Assembly (NCBI GenBank): GCA_963682025.1
Contig: OY821519.1
Span: forward strand, 141,412,429 to 141,476,428
Reading direction: 5' to 3'
Origin: Cordilura impudica
Taxonomy: Eukaryota > Arthropoda > Insecta > Diptera > Scathophagidae
Length of the DNA stretch: 64,000 nt
In this document: one piece after another, positions 10,986 to 22,759 of the stretch
Position numbering within the stretch: position 1 is the first letter of the stretch
Layout of the letters: each line of letters begins with the position of its first letter
Notes under the pieces: generated by a model
What the model saw: only the letters and a program-made list of their open reading frames with translations
The model's database searches: none
Told to the model about the DNA's origin: nothing
Position numbers and translations under genes: made by a program

Positions 10986-12502
10986 TGTTGCTATAAATGA
11001 AGATGATTAATGAGTGATTAACAACAAGCCATCCAGTTTAGATGAATTTTGAAGTATCTTCAAAAACATTAAAATATTGAGAACCAGGAAGAGTGCTGAC
11101 TGAAGTCTATTTTGAAGTACGTCATCCGTAATAACGCAGCAACTTTTCTTTATCTAAAATTCTTACAACTTTATTTATCAAAATTTTTTGACTTTATTTT
11201 GCAACATCTCTGGTGGACACATCTCTGTTTTGGTATTAACTTAAACAATTTTCTTTTCAAAATTTTTACTTCATGGTTAATTTTTGTTGTTACTTCTTAC
11301 TTCCTCGATATAAAAAAGTTTTTAAAGTCTACTTGTCATTTTCATCTCTTGAGGAATAAAATGTACTGGTTGGTTTGGCTTTGCCTTCCATTAATTATCT
11401 TCGTTCGAATTCTTTCATCTGTCTTGAAAAATAATCAATCAAAACAGTTGAAATGTAAACTAAACATAATTTTAGGAGGTTACTGAATATTTCGCTTTAA
11501 AATTTTTTAATTTAATTTCTAACAGTTTGGGCCATAGCCTACTTTGATATACGAATTTCAAACGAAACACTCTTAAATTTTTTCTGTGTCGAAAAGTTAA
11601 ACATTTAAAACTAAATGTTTAAAGATGCGTAAATGTTTAACATTTCAATATTGTTTTTGCACTTGCCAATACCAATTTGAACCTCCACTATTAAAGTTTC
11701 CTTCTTTTAGTTAAACATCCTGTCCTATGTTGTCATACCAATTTTGATAACGAGAAACTCCCACATTTTACAGTGAGTTCAATGGCACCTAATCTTGTGT
11801 TTAACATGAAATCCTTGAAGTGCAAATATTTAACCAATGTTTAGTATCCTGTCACCATAATCGTGTTAATGGGGCTTACAGAAAGCAAATATGAAAAAAC
11901 ACAAGTATTGTAATACAATATTGTGGTGGTAATAGTTGCAATGAAAAAAGTAGTTAAAATTTTTAATTATTTTTTAAATCGAAACATATTGAACGTTTTG
12001 TTAGTTTTGTTTTATATTATTAAATTAATATAAACTGATTTAATAAATGCAAAGAAAATTCTCTAAACATTCAATCATTACTTTGACAATATCATTTGTA
12101 CGTGTTTATAATTTAGTTTTGGCCCTACTAATTTGCATATAGTCTTTGAAATATCGACGTTTTACAATACATTGAAGTTCATCTATAAATATAAAAAAAG
12201 AAAATTAGTGGGTACCTCAGTCCGTTAGTGGTGTCGGTCTATCCGTTTGATTAATTCGCGCTTACGTCTGTGTTTGCACTTGAACAAGTTTGAAATATAA
12301 ATATTTTTGGTGTTTTACGACACCCATTCCAATTGGTGAGAATCGATTTATGTTCACACCAAGTGCCCAGAAAATTTAAGATTAGCATAATTTTCTCAAG
12401 TTCAAAACAACAATTTTAAGCCATAGAAATCGTACAAAATATTCATATGACGAAATTCGACTACTTTAATATTTAAAAAATTGGGCTTAGAAAATTCTTC
12501 GG
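10986..12502. other. AT-rich spacer with one Transib-like terminus
   Basis: No gene recognised. A 124-codon open frame at 11112-11486 is Phe/Leu-rich and looks compositional. At 11769-11795 the sequence TACAGTGAGTTCAATGGCAC resembles the Transib-like end at 57084 (CACAGTGAGTTCGATGGTAC). Confidence 0.4.
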
Positions 12503-12520
12503 TCTATCAGCAAGACAATG

Positions 12521-15331
12521 CACTATGGGTAATTTGTCCCATTTTTGTGACAAAAATTAATAACAATTAAACTGAAAAGATTTTTGAAAATTTTTTTTTG
12601 TAGAGATGAGCTATGAGAAAAGTTTAAATTAAAAAGATTTTGAAATTTTTTAAATTTTTAACCCACTTTTGCCAATTTTTTTTTTTGATTTTGAATATAC
12701 ATATGTATTTTGTTTTCAGTTTTATTTTACATTTCGCTATCTAAATTAATCGAATTTAATTCAGTTTCAAAAATATCGTCTAATCCTGTCTCCAAACTAT
12801 TTTCGCATTTGCCAATAGTCTCATTCAACTCCACAAATACTTCTGAAACACACAGCATATCTAGAACCTCTTGTGCAATTGCGCGCGTCTTCTCTGCTGC
12901 ATTCGACTATCTAAGCATATTGACAAAATAACTGGATCAGACATATCCATAGCCCTGTTAAAAACATCAGAGAAATTGTTTGTGCGGCTGTTCTTGCGGG
13001 CATGATGTAGTCTATCTGACTTGTATAATTTGTTCCGCGACTCAGCAGCATCTTCGCCGAAACAACCTACCGGCAGTAAGGTATTTTCAACAATTTCTCT
13101 TCAATGAATCAATACCTTGTGAACGGTCGCCGTCATTAGGAGCCAAGGGTATTTGATTTGTATCATTTGGGCGGTATTGTGGCAAAAAGCTTGAAATTTT
13201 TGGGTATTCAATGGAAATTGACAGCAAATAGTAATGAGTATAATTTTAAGGGAATATATCAGCTCAACATCAATATCAACTATTTCTGAAAAAATGGCAT
13301 GGTCAGCAAAGGCTCTATGGGCTGTATTGCCATCATTGGTGTTTCCAAATGCACCCGTTTTTGGTTGGCCAACTTTAAGGCTCATTTTCGACCAAAATAA
13401 TTGTTGTACAAGCTTTTATTTTTCAGAAAGAGTTTTGTGATCGTCATCAGTTCGAATTTGCCATTTTTTAATACTGTTCTTGTATCCAGCATGCAAAACG
13501 AATTCAAAGAATCATATCCAACAATGCAAAGGACTTATACCATACTTTAGAGTATCTTTTTTGCAAGAATTTTTTTTTCTTTTGAAGTCTGTAATGCTCA
13601 TAAAATCCTTTGGAGTTGCCTTGCAAATAGGACACGATTGACTAGATTTTGTATTTGTTAAAACGTTTAACACTTTACCATCAATCAACGTAAGAAATAG
13701 TTTAAAGTGTATTGCAATGATTTTTCCAACATCGATAACTATTTTTAAACTATTTAAGCCATTTATCTGTTGTTTTAAATCATTGTCCTCAAGCAAAATT
13801 GTTTCTTTTGTTTCTTTACAAAACTCCAGTTTTATGGGACGACGAGACTGAGGTGTGCGGTTATTCCAAAGTGGTCTACCGACCGAATCCACAAGTCTTA
13901 AAGGAGTCATTGTTGGTGCAAACAAGGAATAATCGGAATCATCGGATGTGGATGCTTCCTGAAATATCTGCTTATAAGAGAAATGCCCAGTGCTGCCATC
14001 AAATCCATAGCTAACAATCAGATCAGCCTTTACAAAATTAATATTTCTTCCTTCCTTCTGCATTGCAACAATTCTATTTGCAGTGTGCCTCTCATTGACT
14101 TCAATACCAACTGGTCTGCAACTTTTCTTAGAATTGGTGACCTCGTTATAAAGTGGATATATGTCAGCATTTCGAATTTTAATTTCCCTTCTTGTATTCA
14201 AGTACTGTTCTTTTGTCAAATTGTTTTCTAAAAAAAATGCGAGTGCTTCATTTGCAGTTAAGCCAATTGGCTGATTATCAACAGTGTGCGCTAATTTTCT
14301 CATCTTGCAAGCTCTTGTTGGACTAGCAATTGTCTGTCTAAGAACCACTGCCATATCTGATTTATGTTGAACTCGAGCCGATATCGAAGCTGCACGAACT
14401 AGCAATTCCGTTTCATTGTCTACTTTCTTTGATAGGTCTTTTGCTTCTCTATTCTTTGCGCGTTTGGATTTATCCACAAACTTTATTTTTGTACGCTCTA
14501 CTAAGCATTTCGAAGGGGTAATCTTAGTTGCCAAAATAAAATCAATTCTTAGCCAGTGAGCGTTTGTTTTTGGAAGACCTCTATCTTTCTGTGGGACTTG
14601 TTCCATCTCTCAGCCAAATTTTTACAAAAAGTTCGGACTCTCTCTTTCAGAGATGATTCTTCCTCATTCAAAATATTTATATTTCCAACTTAGCCAATAA
14701 CAAAAGTAAATACAGCATCGTTCTTCTCCTCTTTGCATTTTACATCAATCCAAACTTTCGCAAGGTTGTTATACTGCAAACGAAGGTCGCCTACGAAAAA
14801 ACGACATAACTCAAAAAACGCAAAAAATCGCAACGTGAAATTAATGAAATAAACTCAAAATGGTCCACTTAACATGTGTCTGATAGTCAAAACACGGCCA
14901 AATACGGCCAACATTTATAAAGCTTACCCAAACCGCATGTTTATAAAAAAAAAATTTTATTTGAGGTTAAGTCACAATAATGAGTTTTTCACACTAAATT
15001 AAAAAGTAAACTCAAATCTGTCGACTAACCTGTAATGTGCATACCATTACTTTTATTTTCCATATTTAAATTGTATTATATTTTGTTAAACGTTTTTAGA
15101 ACAGATTAAAAATTCACATTAATTCCACTGCATAGGCTGCCTGTAACGCGTTGCTCGTAAACAATAACTTTGACGACGTGGTAATCAGCTGTTACTCGAT
15201 TTTTAGAAAAAGATGACTGTGTATTTAGTTTAAGGTTATTTTTTTTATCAAATTGTAACAAAAAAATCTTTTTGCTTAAAAGTGCAACAAATGACTTCTC
15301 GTCACGAAAATGGGTCAAATTACCCATAGTG
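12521..15331 (-). mobile_element. Complete Transib element (T2)
   Basis: A 2811-bp element with near-perfect 31-bp terminal inverted repeats that start CACTATGGGTAATTTG at 12521 and mirror the sequence ending at 15331. Identical 5-bp target duplications CAATG lie at 12516-12520 and 15332-15336. Terminal CAC and 5-bp duplications are established Transib hallmarks. It encodes a Transib transposase on the minus strand, broken by stops. The target is the second-Asp codon region of a Tc1-like transposase gene. CAATG does not match the CGNCG preference described for some Transib families. Confidence 0.92.
12715..14606 (-). pseudogene. Transib (RAG1-like) transposase, near full length, four stops
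   Basis: The long open part (13512-14606, 364 codons) has an N-terminal basic region, a TANEALAFFLENNLTKEQYL segment, the first catalytic Asp in GFDGSTGHFSYKQ (residue 203), the second in LTLIDGKV (residue 309) and the zinc-ligand CPIC (325-328). The D-to-D spacing of 106 is close to RAG1 (600 to 708). The same frame continues past stops at 13512-13514, 13416-13418 and 13101-13103. It then shows NTNDGNTA, the HKVLIH zinc histidines and a FGEDAAESRNK block that aligns with the RAG1 catalytic Glu962 region. A fourth stop, at 12907-12909, precedes an acidic tail. It is inactivated by nonsense changes, with no frameshift seen. Confidence 0.88.
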
Positions 15332-15726
15332 CAATGATCCGAAACACACATCCAAAAATTGTCAAGGAATGGATGCTCTAACACGTAGCGAAACAAGCTT
15401 CAATCCAATAGAGCATATGTGGGACATACAAAGACATGCTAAAATATGTTTTAATGGATGAATGATCAAAAATTCCATCCGAAGTGACGGCAAAATCTCG
15501 TAAAATCAATGCCACGAAGACTGCAAAAGGAAATTAAACTAATTACTAAATTTTTTCCATTTTACTTTTTGTTAACCTGTAAACTTTCTTTTGAATAGAC
15601 GAAGTAGTTTTTCAGATTTTTTTAAATAAAATTTTTGTTGTAAAACTTTTGCTGTCTATTTTTTTATTACCTGGGTACGAGTGAAATACCATTTGCAATA
15701 AGTGTAAAACATTGGATTAATTCATG

Positions 15727-16255
15727 CTAGCAGAACCCAGCCCTCGATATTCGAGTGCAAATTCTAGGAATTTTTTTTTTATTAATTTAATAAATAATTT
15801 TATGACAGCCAAAAGGTATACTCATCAATTTTAGCCAATTGACAATAAGCAATTTTTAAATAAAATTCATTAAATTTCATTATAAATATTTGTTGAACAC
15901 ACAGAAAATATATAAATGGGTTTGTAAATAAAAAATTTTACAGGAGCCTAACGGTATGCTAATCAATTTTATTCAATTGACAATTCAACACAGGGTTTAT
16001 AATAAATATAATTTAAATATAACTTATAATTTAATAAATTTATAATAAACACACACACAGTATGTGTTTTATGTATGTTTTAGTACCAACTTTATATAAG
16101 CATTACCTAAAAAAAATATTCCAGACGATGCAAATCTGTAAATCTGGTGGACACCTAAAATACCTTTCAAATGAGGTATGTTTGGTCAAAATCGGTTATT
16201 AACTGCAGTTTTTGTATTGGTCAAAAGAAACCGCCTTGCCTATTAATATTATAGA
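15727..16255 (-). mobile_element. Helitron-like element, long variant
   Basis: Read on the minus strand it begins TCTATAATATTAATAGGC and ends with the CTCGAATATCGAG hairpin shortly before a terminal CTAG. The 5' end abuts T on the plus strand, consistent with insertion between A and T. It is 529 bp, longer than its relatives (about 310-380 bp), partly because blocks containing GGTATRCTMATCAATTTTA are repeated (about 15817 and 15953). No coding capacity, so it would need a helicase supplied elsewhere. Confidence 0.75.
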
Positions 16256-16274
16256 TTACAAAATCATAAAATAA

Positions 16275-16856
16275 TTGGGCAATTCACAACAGGTGTTGTA
16301 TCGTTGTATCTGTTGTATCGTGTATTACTTTACAATAGTATAAAATTGTTGTTGGTAAATTTCATTGAAAAATCTGATACAACGATACAAATTCATTTGC
16401 TATGTTTAGTAAATGTTGTATATTGTATCATAACATATCAGTCCCAAGTGAATGACAGCATAAATATTATAAAATAAAAAATGGCAAATAATGCAAATAA
16501 CGCAAATACATCGGTAAGTTTATTTATATAAAAATTAATGTTTATATTTTTAGTATGTATTTTCTCTTTCAGTCTCAACCAAAAGATTTAAAAATTTTTT
16601 TTATTCTAAATTAAAATGGAAGGCATTCGTAACTAAAACACCAGGGTATATCTTATGACCAAAAAGCGAACACCGACACGTGCTTTCTCTTGTACGAAAT
16701 AACAGAAGCGACGAAGCGACCTTTCATCGTTGGATCGATAATTACTAAAGAAAACGTTTTACATTATGAAAATACAACTGACTGTTCAAAACAAATGATT
16801 GTATTGTGTATTTTAATACAAAATACATTATACAACACCTGTTGTGAATTGCCCAA
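16275..16856. mobile_element. MITE with 27-bp perfect terminal inverted repeats
   Basis: TTGGGCAATTCACAACAGGT at 16275 is repeated as its inverted complement up to 16856, perfect over about 27 bp. The interior has a second inverted layer (TTGTATCGTGTATT and relatives). A tiny frame starting ATGGCAAATAATGC near 16480 runs into GTAAGTTTATT, and CTTTCAG lies near 16566-16572. This suggests remnants of a spliced gene of a parent element. The superfamily is uncertain; the target duplication is not clear. Confidence 0.75.
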
Positions 16857-17829
16857 ATATTAACAATATTGTATATACAGTTGTACTTATGTATATAAAT
16901 ATCTTTTATATAAATATATATCTCTTCTGTCCATGAGCTCTGACTAATTTTTATGAAACGTTGTGTGTGCGATTAAGTTGATACAATCGATATCATTTAG
17001 CTCGAGTACAATATAAGGGGGAACTTTGGAAATTTTTTACTACTTTGAGTAGCCTTGTTGAAAATGAGTGGGATCGGATATTTGGGAGTGTCGCCCCTAA
17101 TACAAAGTGAATTTTAAATATCCTATATCGTGAGTAGTATAAAAGAGAGAGTAACGATATTTGCTTGGTGAAACTTTAAATATTTCATAAAAACATGTTT
17201 TTTCTTTACCTCTATTTGTGGTTTCACAGGTCGTTTAATAATACTTTATTTGAATTGTGAGAAGATGTTAAAATCGTACCAACATTACTTAAATTTATTT
17301 CCATTTTGTGCAATGAAGCAAAATTAAGTAAATATCCTGTCAAAAGCATTAAATGCATAATAAACTTCCCATTTAAAAAAGGTCAGCGAAATCGTACAAC
17401 TTTGACTTGAACATACATTTTTATTTAATTCCATTACTAAATATGCACACTACCACACATATACATTTCATATTTACAGGTGTAACGGAAATTTGTGGTT
17501 AAATATTCTGTCAAACACATACAATTTGTTCACACATACATACATAGTTAATTTCCAACAAACATTCACACATTCTCATTTATATTTATAACATTAAAGA
17601 TTCCCTACTTTAAAAATTTGCCAAAGATAATCTCATTTTTGTTTCGCCTTCTCATCTTTGTTCTATTCTTAAGCTTCAAACTAAATTGTACGTGTTTCTA
17701 ATCTTATCCATATATTTAGTTAAGATATTGTATTACGTTAGTATCGTATGTAACATTCTCAAAATTTTCGTTTGTTATTCTTACTAACAGAGTTTTTATT
17801 ATACGAGTATTCTTTCTCATGGTGTTTGC
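16857..17829. other. AT-rich spacer
   Basis: Nothing supported; CACACATA-type simple sequence lies around 17450-17560. Confidence 0.4.
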
Positions 17830-17890
17830 TTTTATTATACCCTACACCATGCTGTCGTCAGGTTATGAGTTTGAGCTGATGTTTGTAACT
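17830..17890 (-). repeat. R1 fragment
   Basis: TATACCCTACACCATG followed by GAGCTGATGTTTGTAACTGC matches the right end of R1 in reverse orientation (compare 50075-50125). Confidence 0.6.
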
Positions 17891-18169
17891 GCCCAAAATG
17901 AAAGGTGAGATTTTATAGATTCTAAAGTAATAAATTTGCAAGGCTTTTGTTGCCGAAAATAAAAAAAAATTGACATATTAAATTGGTTTCTCAAAACTGG
18001 GTCAGAAATTTATTTACTCATTACTCTCGAATGAAATTGAAATAGTCAATGCATGAATCATATCTCAAATAAAAAGTGAGACGCCATAGATTCTAAATCA
18101 CTTTTCATGCCAAAAACAAAAATAAAGCTTTCCAGGATAAAAGCTGGGACGGAAATTCATTTTTCTGGA

Positions 18170-18532
18170 AAAAATGGAAATAGAAACACATTTTTATTGG
18201 TTTGATTCTTTTTTTTTTCAACAATTCTACAATTTTTCTAAGTCCACATCAAAGGAAGATTTAGGTACTTTAGGTACAGGCTTCTGCTGTAGAGATGATC
18301 TAATCTTTTTCCACCGAACAATTTCTTTATATTTGGCAAGAGAAAAAGGCCCCTGGGAGCCAAATCTGGTGAATGAGATGTATACGGCAACACTTAACTC
18401 TGGTGAATCAGAAGATCAGTTTTATTTTGGCTAATTGGAGGCGATTTTTCTTTATTTTCGTTGCCTTTACTTTGCCAGCCGATTTCACTGTCTATGCTTT
18501 CTTCTTTGACTGCTTATTCATTTCCAGTGCAA
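18170..18532 (-). pseudogene. Mariner transposase fragment, truncated by another mariner
   Basis: Minus-strand frames read TVKSAGKVKATK near 18455-18500, a block found between the first and second catalytic Asp in mariners. They then read HSPDLAPRGLFLLPNIKK near 18300-18365, the third-acid motif. The stretch between is deleted. The relic abuts the inverted-repeat end of the mariner starting at 18533. Confidence 0.6.
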
Positions 18533-19462
18533 TAGGGCAGTTTAATAGCTCAGTGACTTTTTGAACTTCTGTTAATAGACTACTGTAAAATTTTGAGAAC
18601 GCTGCGTCATATAGTTTGTGTTTGACAGCCATTGAAAGCAAAAAAGTAATTTTCGAGTGCTCCTTATAATACTATGGGGACTGCACTATCATCATCACTA
18701 GTTTAGCAGTGGTTTACGGAATTTCGTTGTGGTCGTAGCAGAACAAGTGTCGCCGCAGTTTCAAGTCGCCCAAAAGAGTCCGACGTTCCGAGAATGAAAG
18801 TTCGTGAGACGGCTGAAGCTGTAGGCATCTCAACTGAGCTGGTAAATTACATTTTACCTGTATATATTTGGACTAGCTAAAAGGAAACCGCACGGTTGTT
18901 GCCATGATTGCTCACACTTTTCCATAAAATCAACCGTGTGACCACTTCTGAGAAGTATTTGGTGATGTTCAATCGCAATCCGAAGGAGTATATGCACCGC
19001 TTCGTAACTGTGGATAAAACATGGATCCATCGCAACACACCATAGATCAATGAGCAGTCAAAGCAGTGGAATTCTTCGCGTGAACGTTTACCGAAGAAGG
19101 ACAAGTTGCGTCAGCCGACAGTTTTTTGGGATGCATTCCCATCGATTACCTTGAACAACGTAAAACAATCACCAGCGAATACTACTCACGGCTGCTGGAC
19201 TGATTCGACATTGATTTGAGACAAAAAAGTCCCGTTCCATCATGGCAACGTACCAGCTGTAAGGGACTTGGGTCGAATGAAGAGGTCAGCACTGAAACAA
19301 ACGCCTATTTCGAGGATTTTGACATAATATTTCAAAGGAATAAAAAAAATGGAAAAATGCTGGACTAAATTCCGCGAGCTAAAAGAGTTGAGAATTAAAA
19401 CGCTTTATGCCGAGAAAAATCCTTTTATTAAAAAAGTCACTGAGTTATCAAACGCCCTCGTA
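18533..19462 (+). mobile_element. Internally deleted mariner with recognisable ends
   Basis: Bounded by TA at 18533-18534 and 19461-19462. The left end (AGCTCAGTGACTTTTTGAA near 18547) mirrors the right end (ACTCAGTGACTTTTTTAATA on the minus strand). The outer GGGC...TTTRATA sequence is also shared. Plus-strand mariner protein remnants include KVRETAEAVGIS (helix-turn-helix), RVTTSEKYLVMFNRNPKE, FVTVDKTWIH (first Asp) and FHHGNVPA, where the second Asp is now Gly. The third-acid segment is missing. At 930 bp it is shorter than the usual 1.3 kb. Confidence 0.8.
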
Positions 19463-19627
19463 ATCTAATAAAATTTGAATAAACTGAGTTTGTAAAATTG
19501 TTAGTATCACAATGCCAATTACTAAAATACTTGCAGTTGACATGGCTGTGTTAAGGTGAAAACAGATGAATTGCAAAAAAGCACATCTTGATCGTACTAA
19601 TGCTCGTTTAAAATACCAATATTTTTT

Positions 19628-20372
19628 TCTGTTTTTTTTTATTTTTTTATTTATTAACCAACACTCAGGGGATGCCCCCTACAGATGCAGTGCATTATGT
19701 TGATCTCAGGAAAATATGTTATGGGAAGGAGGAAAGAGGGAGTAGTGTTTGTGGATATTTAACTTAAATTTTATTACATTATAACCTCTGCGGGGAGTTT
19801 ATTCCACATACGGCTAGTTCGACTGATAAACGAATTCTTTCTGTAATGTGTTGTGCGGTCAACTGGACAATAGACTACAAACGGATGTGATCTAATAGAG
19901 AAGCGGGTATAGCGAATCGAAACTTGGGCACTTGGAACAAGTTCGCTAATCTCAGAAGAACATTTCCCATGGTAGTATCTATAGAACAGTGATACCCAAC
20001 CCACATTCCGACGATGTTCCAATGAGTCAGTAGAGTTGGATACCCTACTGTCATTGATGAGCATCAACGCCCTCCTTTGCACACGGTCCAGTAGCTCCAA
20101 AATAGACTTTGAGGCTCCTGCCCATATATGGGAGTTGTATTCCATTTTCGGTCGGATGTAAGTGGTATAGATTTTAAGGAGATCAGATGGAGTGAAGTAA
20201 TTTTTGCACTGTTTTAAAAAACCAAGACACTTGAAAGCTTCTTTCGACACTGGAAAAACATGCTCATCCCAACGAACATCACATTGAATTCTCATGCCTA
20301 GAACATCAAGAGTATCCGACTCCTCAATACCTATACCACCCATATATACAGAAGACATTGTTGAATCCATGG
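19628..20372 (-). mobile_element. Jockey-like LINE, heavily 5'-truncated second copy
   Basis: Minus-strand copy of the LINE at 7107-8650. The 3' terminus near 19660 has the same GAGTGTTGGTTAATAAA end, and the A-rich tail appears as T runs at 19621-19660. The 5' truncation point is at about 20372. The short length with an intact 3' end is the expected product of incomplete target-primed reverse transcription. Confidence 0.85.
19774..20370 (-). pseudogene. Post-RT C-terminal region of a jockey-like polymerase, open
   Basis: A 198-codon open frame whose first codon is an accident of 5' truncation. It covers the region after the RT domain (GIEESDTLDVLGMRIQCDV, FTPSDLLKIYTTYIRP, LLDRVQRRALMLIND, FISRTSRMWNKLPAEV). 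It differs from the 7.9-8.5 kb copy by scattered replacements and lacks that copy's stops, so it is younger or better preserved. The catalytic FADD part is absent, so it cannot act as a reverse transcriptase. Confidence 0.85.
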
Positions 20373-22011
20373 AGTTAAATCATTTATTATAATAGGAAGA
20401 ATGATGCTGACGATGAAAAAGTCGAAATTAACAACTCCATATCTGTGGTTTTCTGGAATAACCGCGTTGTCCATTTTTGTCAGTTTTGAGTTAACGATGC
20501 CAAATATATTAATTTTTAACGCTCTTTACATGTGTTCAATTTAAAAAAAAAATATTGACCATTTCTGAGTTTTTTCTTTAAATAACGACGTAACTTAAAA
20601 GTTTATTAAATTAATTTGCAGCACTATCGACGTATGTCAACCTACGTTTGATCGCTGACAAATTATTTTCTCAGAAAACGACACATAGCGACATACGTTG
20701 TTATTAATGAAGAAAAATTCAAAACAATTTTGGATTAGTTTTCAGTTTATAACCACTTATAAAAACTTGTGTGTTTATTTCTGTTATTTTTTGTCACCAT
20801 TATTCTTGAAACGTTGTTATATTCTCATCCTAAGTCCCGTTAACTTTTTGTTGACGAACAAAAAAATCCTTTTTTCAAGCAACAACAACTTATGTCTACA
20901 TGGGGGTTGCATTGGTAGTTTTCTTTTTCAAAGAAAACGACGTTTGTCGACATAAGTTGTTTTATCTGCACACACTTTAAGTGTAATTTACATATTGTTT
21001 TTTTCGTCCTTCTCTAGGAACTATTCCTCTGAAGATTTTTGACTCAAAATTTTATATAAAGTATTTATTGCCAATATCTACAGGGCTGTTAAATAAAAAG
21101 CTCTAAAATCTTTATATCGAGCCCATAATTTCAAATATAACGTTTTTTGGCTCCCCTGAACATTTTGATTTTATGACATACGCGGTTATTCTAGTTAAAC
21201 TTTTTTTTTTTCATATTTCTCTTACCTTATAAAAAATTGTTATTTCTATTATAAGAAATAATATACGTGATCCAGAACTGAACAAAATCGAATATTTGTC
21301 TAATTTATTTTATAATTGTTGAATACTTCATTTCGGTTATAACTTATTTTTGCTTACTTCAAATCAACCTACCCATATACATACATAAAAGAACTCCGTT
21401 ATATTGCCACATATTTTCTTAAGATATCCTATAATTTTCAGCATGAAACACCGTTGAGTTATATTTTATTTTACGAATTTTTAAACAGCCGTACCATGCA
21501 AAATTCCTTTTTTATATGGTGGTTTTTTACAGAATCTGAGCCAATATTAATTTTTTCTCGCTCCGGCTCCAGGTTATCAAAAATGACCAGCTTCGGCTGC
21601 AGATCTGGCAGTAGTTCATACTCTCCAGTAGTGCTTACAACCAACCATTTATTGTAACAATCGGCTCAGATAAATCATTATCCGTCCGTCCATTCATCCA
21701 TCCCTAAAAATATAAAACTATATAACTTAGAATTGGTTTAAATATGTTTTTAGAACATATAATTAAGCCAAATAAATATGGTTATGACCAAATAATCATA
21801 TAATAACTATAAATCTTCTTCAGATCAATATATAAGTTACGCTTATCAGTAGAGATATTCGACATTTTTAAGACACCAGTTTTGAAATACTTACAAAAAC
21901 TTTCTTTTAATTTTTGTTTATTAAATAGCAGAAGACTTCCACTATCGAAGCTGTTTTTTATTTAAAAATGGTTAATTGTGAGAAGTGCACTATAAACAGG
22001 TTTCATTATTA
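20373..22011. other. Spacer with repeated GACATACGTTGTT-like motifs
   Basis: No gene. Related motifs occur in both orientations: CGACATACGTTGTT near 20690, AACAACTTATGTCTACA at 20884-20900 and its inverted partner TGTCGACATAAGTTGTT at 20945-20961. They suggest a decayed palindromic element. A CCGTCCGTCC block at about 21680-21700 may be an R1/R2 scrap. Confidence 0.4.
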
Positions 22012-22382
22012 TCTATAATATGTATAGGCTAGGCGATTTCTTGTGACTAATGTTTTGTTCTACCGTTTTATCCCGATTTTGACCAAACGTATATTATTTG
22101 AAAGGTATTTCTTTTTAGCCGTTTTGCAGATTTACAGATTTTTAAATTCTTTCCTTTATTTTGAGTAAATTGTATTTAAAATTGCTACTAACACATACAT
22201 AAAATATATGCTATGCTATGTGCGTTTTATTAAATTGGTTAACGTGTTTGTTAATGAGTTTGTTATCTTCATTCACAATAATAATAAACCATAAAGGTGT
22301 TGGTTTGTGAATTGGCTAAATTGAAAAATAAAAAACGCTGCCTAGAAATTGCACTCGAATTTCGAGCGCTGGGATCTGCTAG
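22012..22382 (+). mobile_element. Helitron-like short element, complete copy
   Basis: Starts TCTATAATATGTATAGGC after an A. It ends with the hairpin CTCGAATTTCGAG, then GCTGGGATCTGCTAG before a T. TC at the 5' end, a 3' hairpin just upstream of CTAG and insertion between A and T are established Helitron features. 371 bp, non-coding. Confidence 0.82.
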
Positions 22383-22759
22383 TAAAAATTAATTAGTATT
22401 TTATAACCATTATTATTGCCAGTATATTTTTTTTTTTTGTAGGATTTTAAATTTATTTTAAATTAAAAGTGATCTGCTTTGACAATTCCATATCTGAGCT
22501 GCATGAGATTTCGGAATGCATATATAGCAGAATATTAAATCGTTAATATTAACTATTCGAAAATGTCGTAAAATCAGAGTAATTGAAAAAATCATATTCT
22601 CGAATAATTCGAAAACCGATATTAATAACACTACTCATCACTGACTCTGATATGAACTCGATAAAACAAAATAACACTTACCATCTCCTAAAATATACTT
22701 TAATTTTTCGTTGAATTTTATAGTTTTGTGATCAATGTCACATTCCAACGGGCGCTTTA
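22383..22759. other. Spacer
   Basis: AT-rich sequence, nothing recognised; it ends with the TTA target site of the next element. Confidence 0.4.

Larger units (their letters stand above)
12503..15560 (+). pseudogene. Tc1-like transposase split by the Transib insertion
   Basis: The left part ends TATCAGCAAGACAATG at 12520 and the right part resumes at 15337 after the duplicated CAATG. Read across the empty site, the frame gives YQQDNDPKHTSKIVKEWM, the Tc1-family block around the second catalytic Asp. Further right, in broken frames, come NPIEH-like and C-terminal remnants to about 15530. Stops are frequent. The left part upstream of 12500 is too decayed to delimit. Confidence 0.75.

Noticed and set aside
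11112..11486. 124-codon open frame, hydrophobic
   Set aside because: Phe/Leu/Ile/Lys-rich composition is what T/A-rich DNA yields by chance; no motif, no homologous copy in the window, no promoter or splice support.
20580..20962. Additional Transib copy
   Set aside because: ACGACGTAACTT and nearby CGACG sequences resemble Transib flanks, but no CAC-type heptamer pair or coding remnant was seen.
21454..21657. 67-codon frame with GC-richer GCTCCGGCTCCAGG segment
   Set aside because: Looked like a possible hAT MITE arm, but no inverted partner or target duplication was found.
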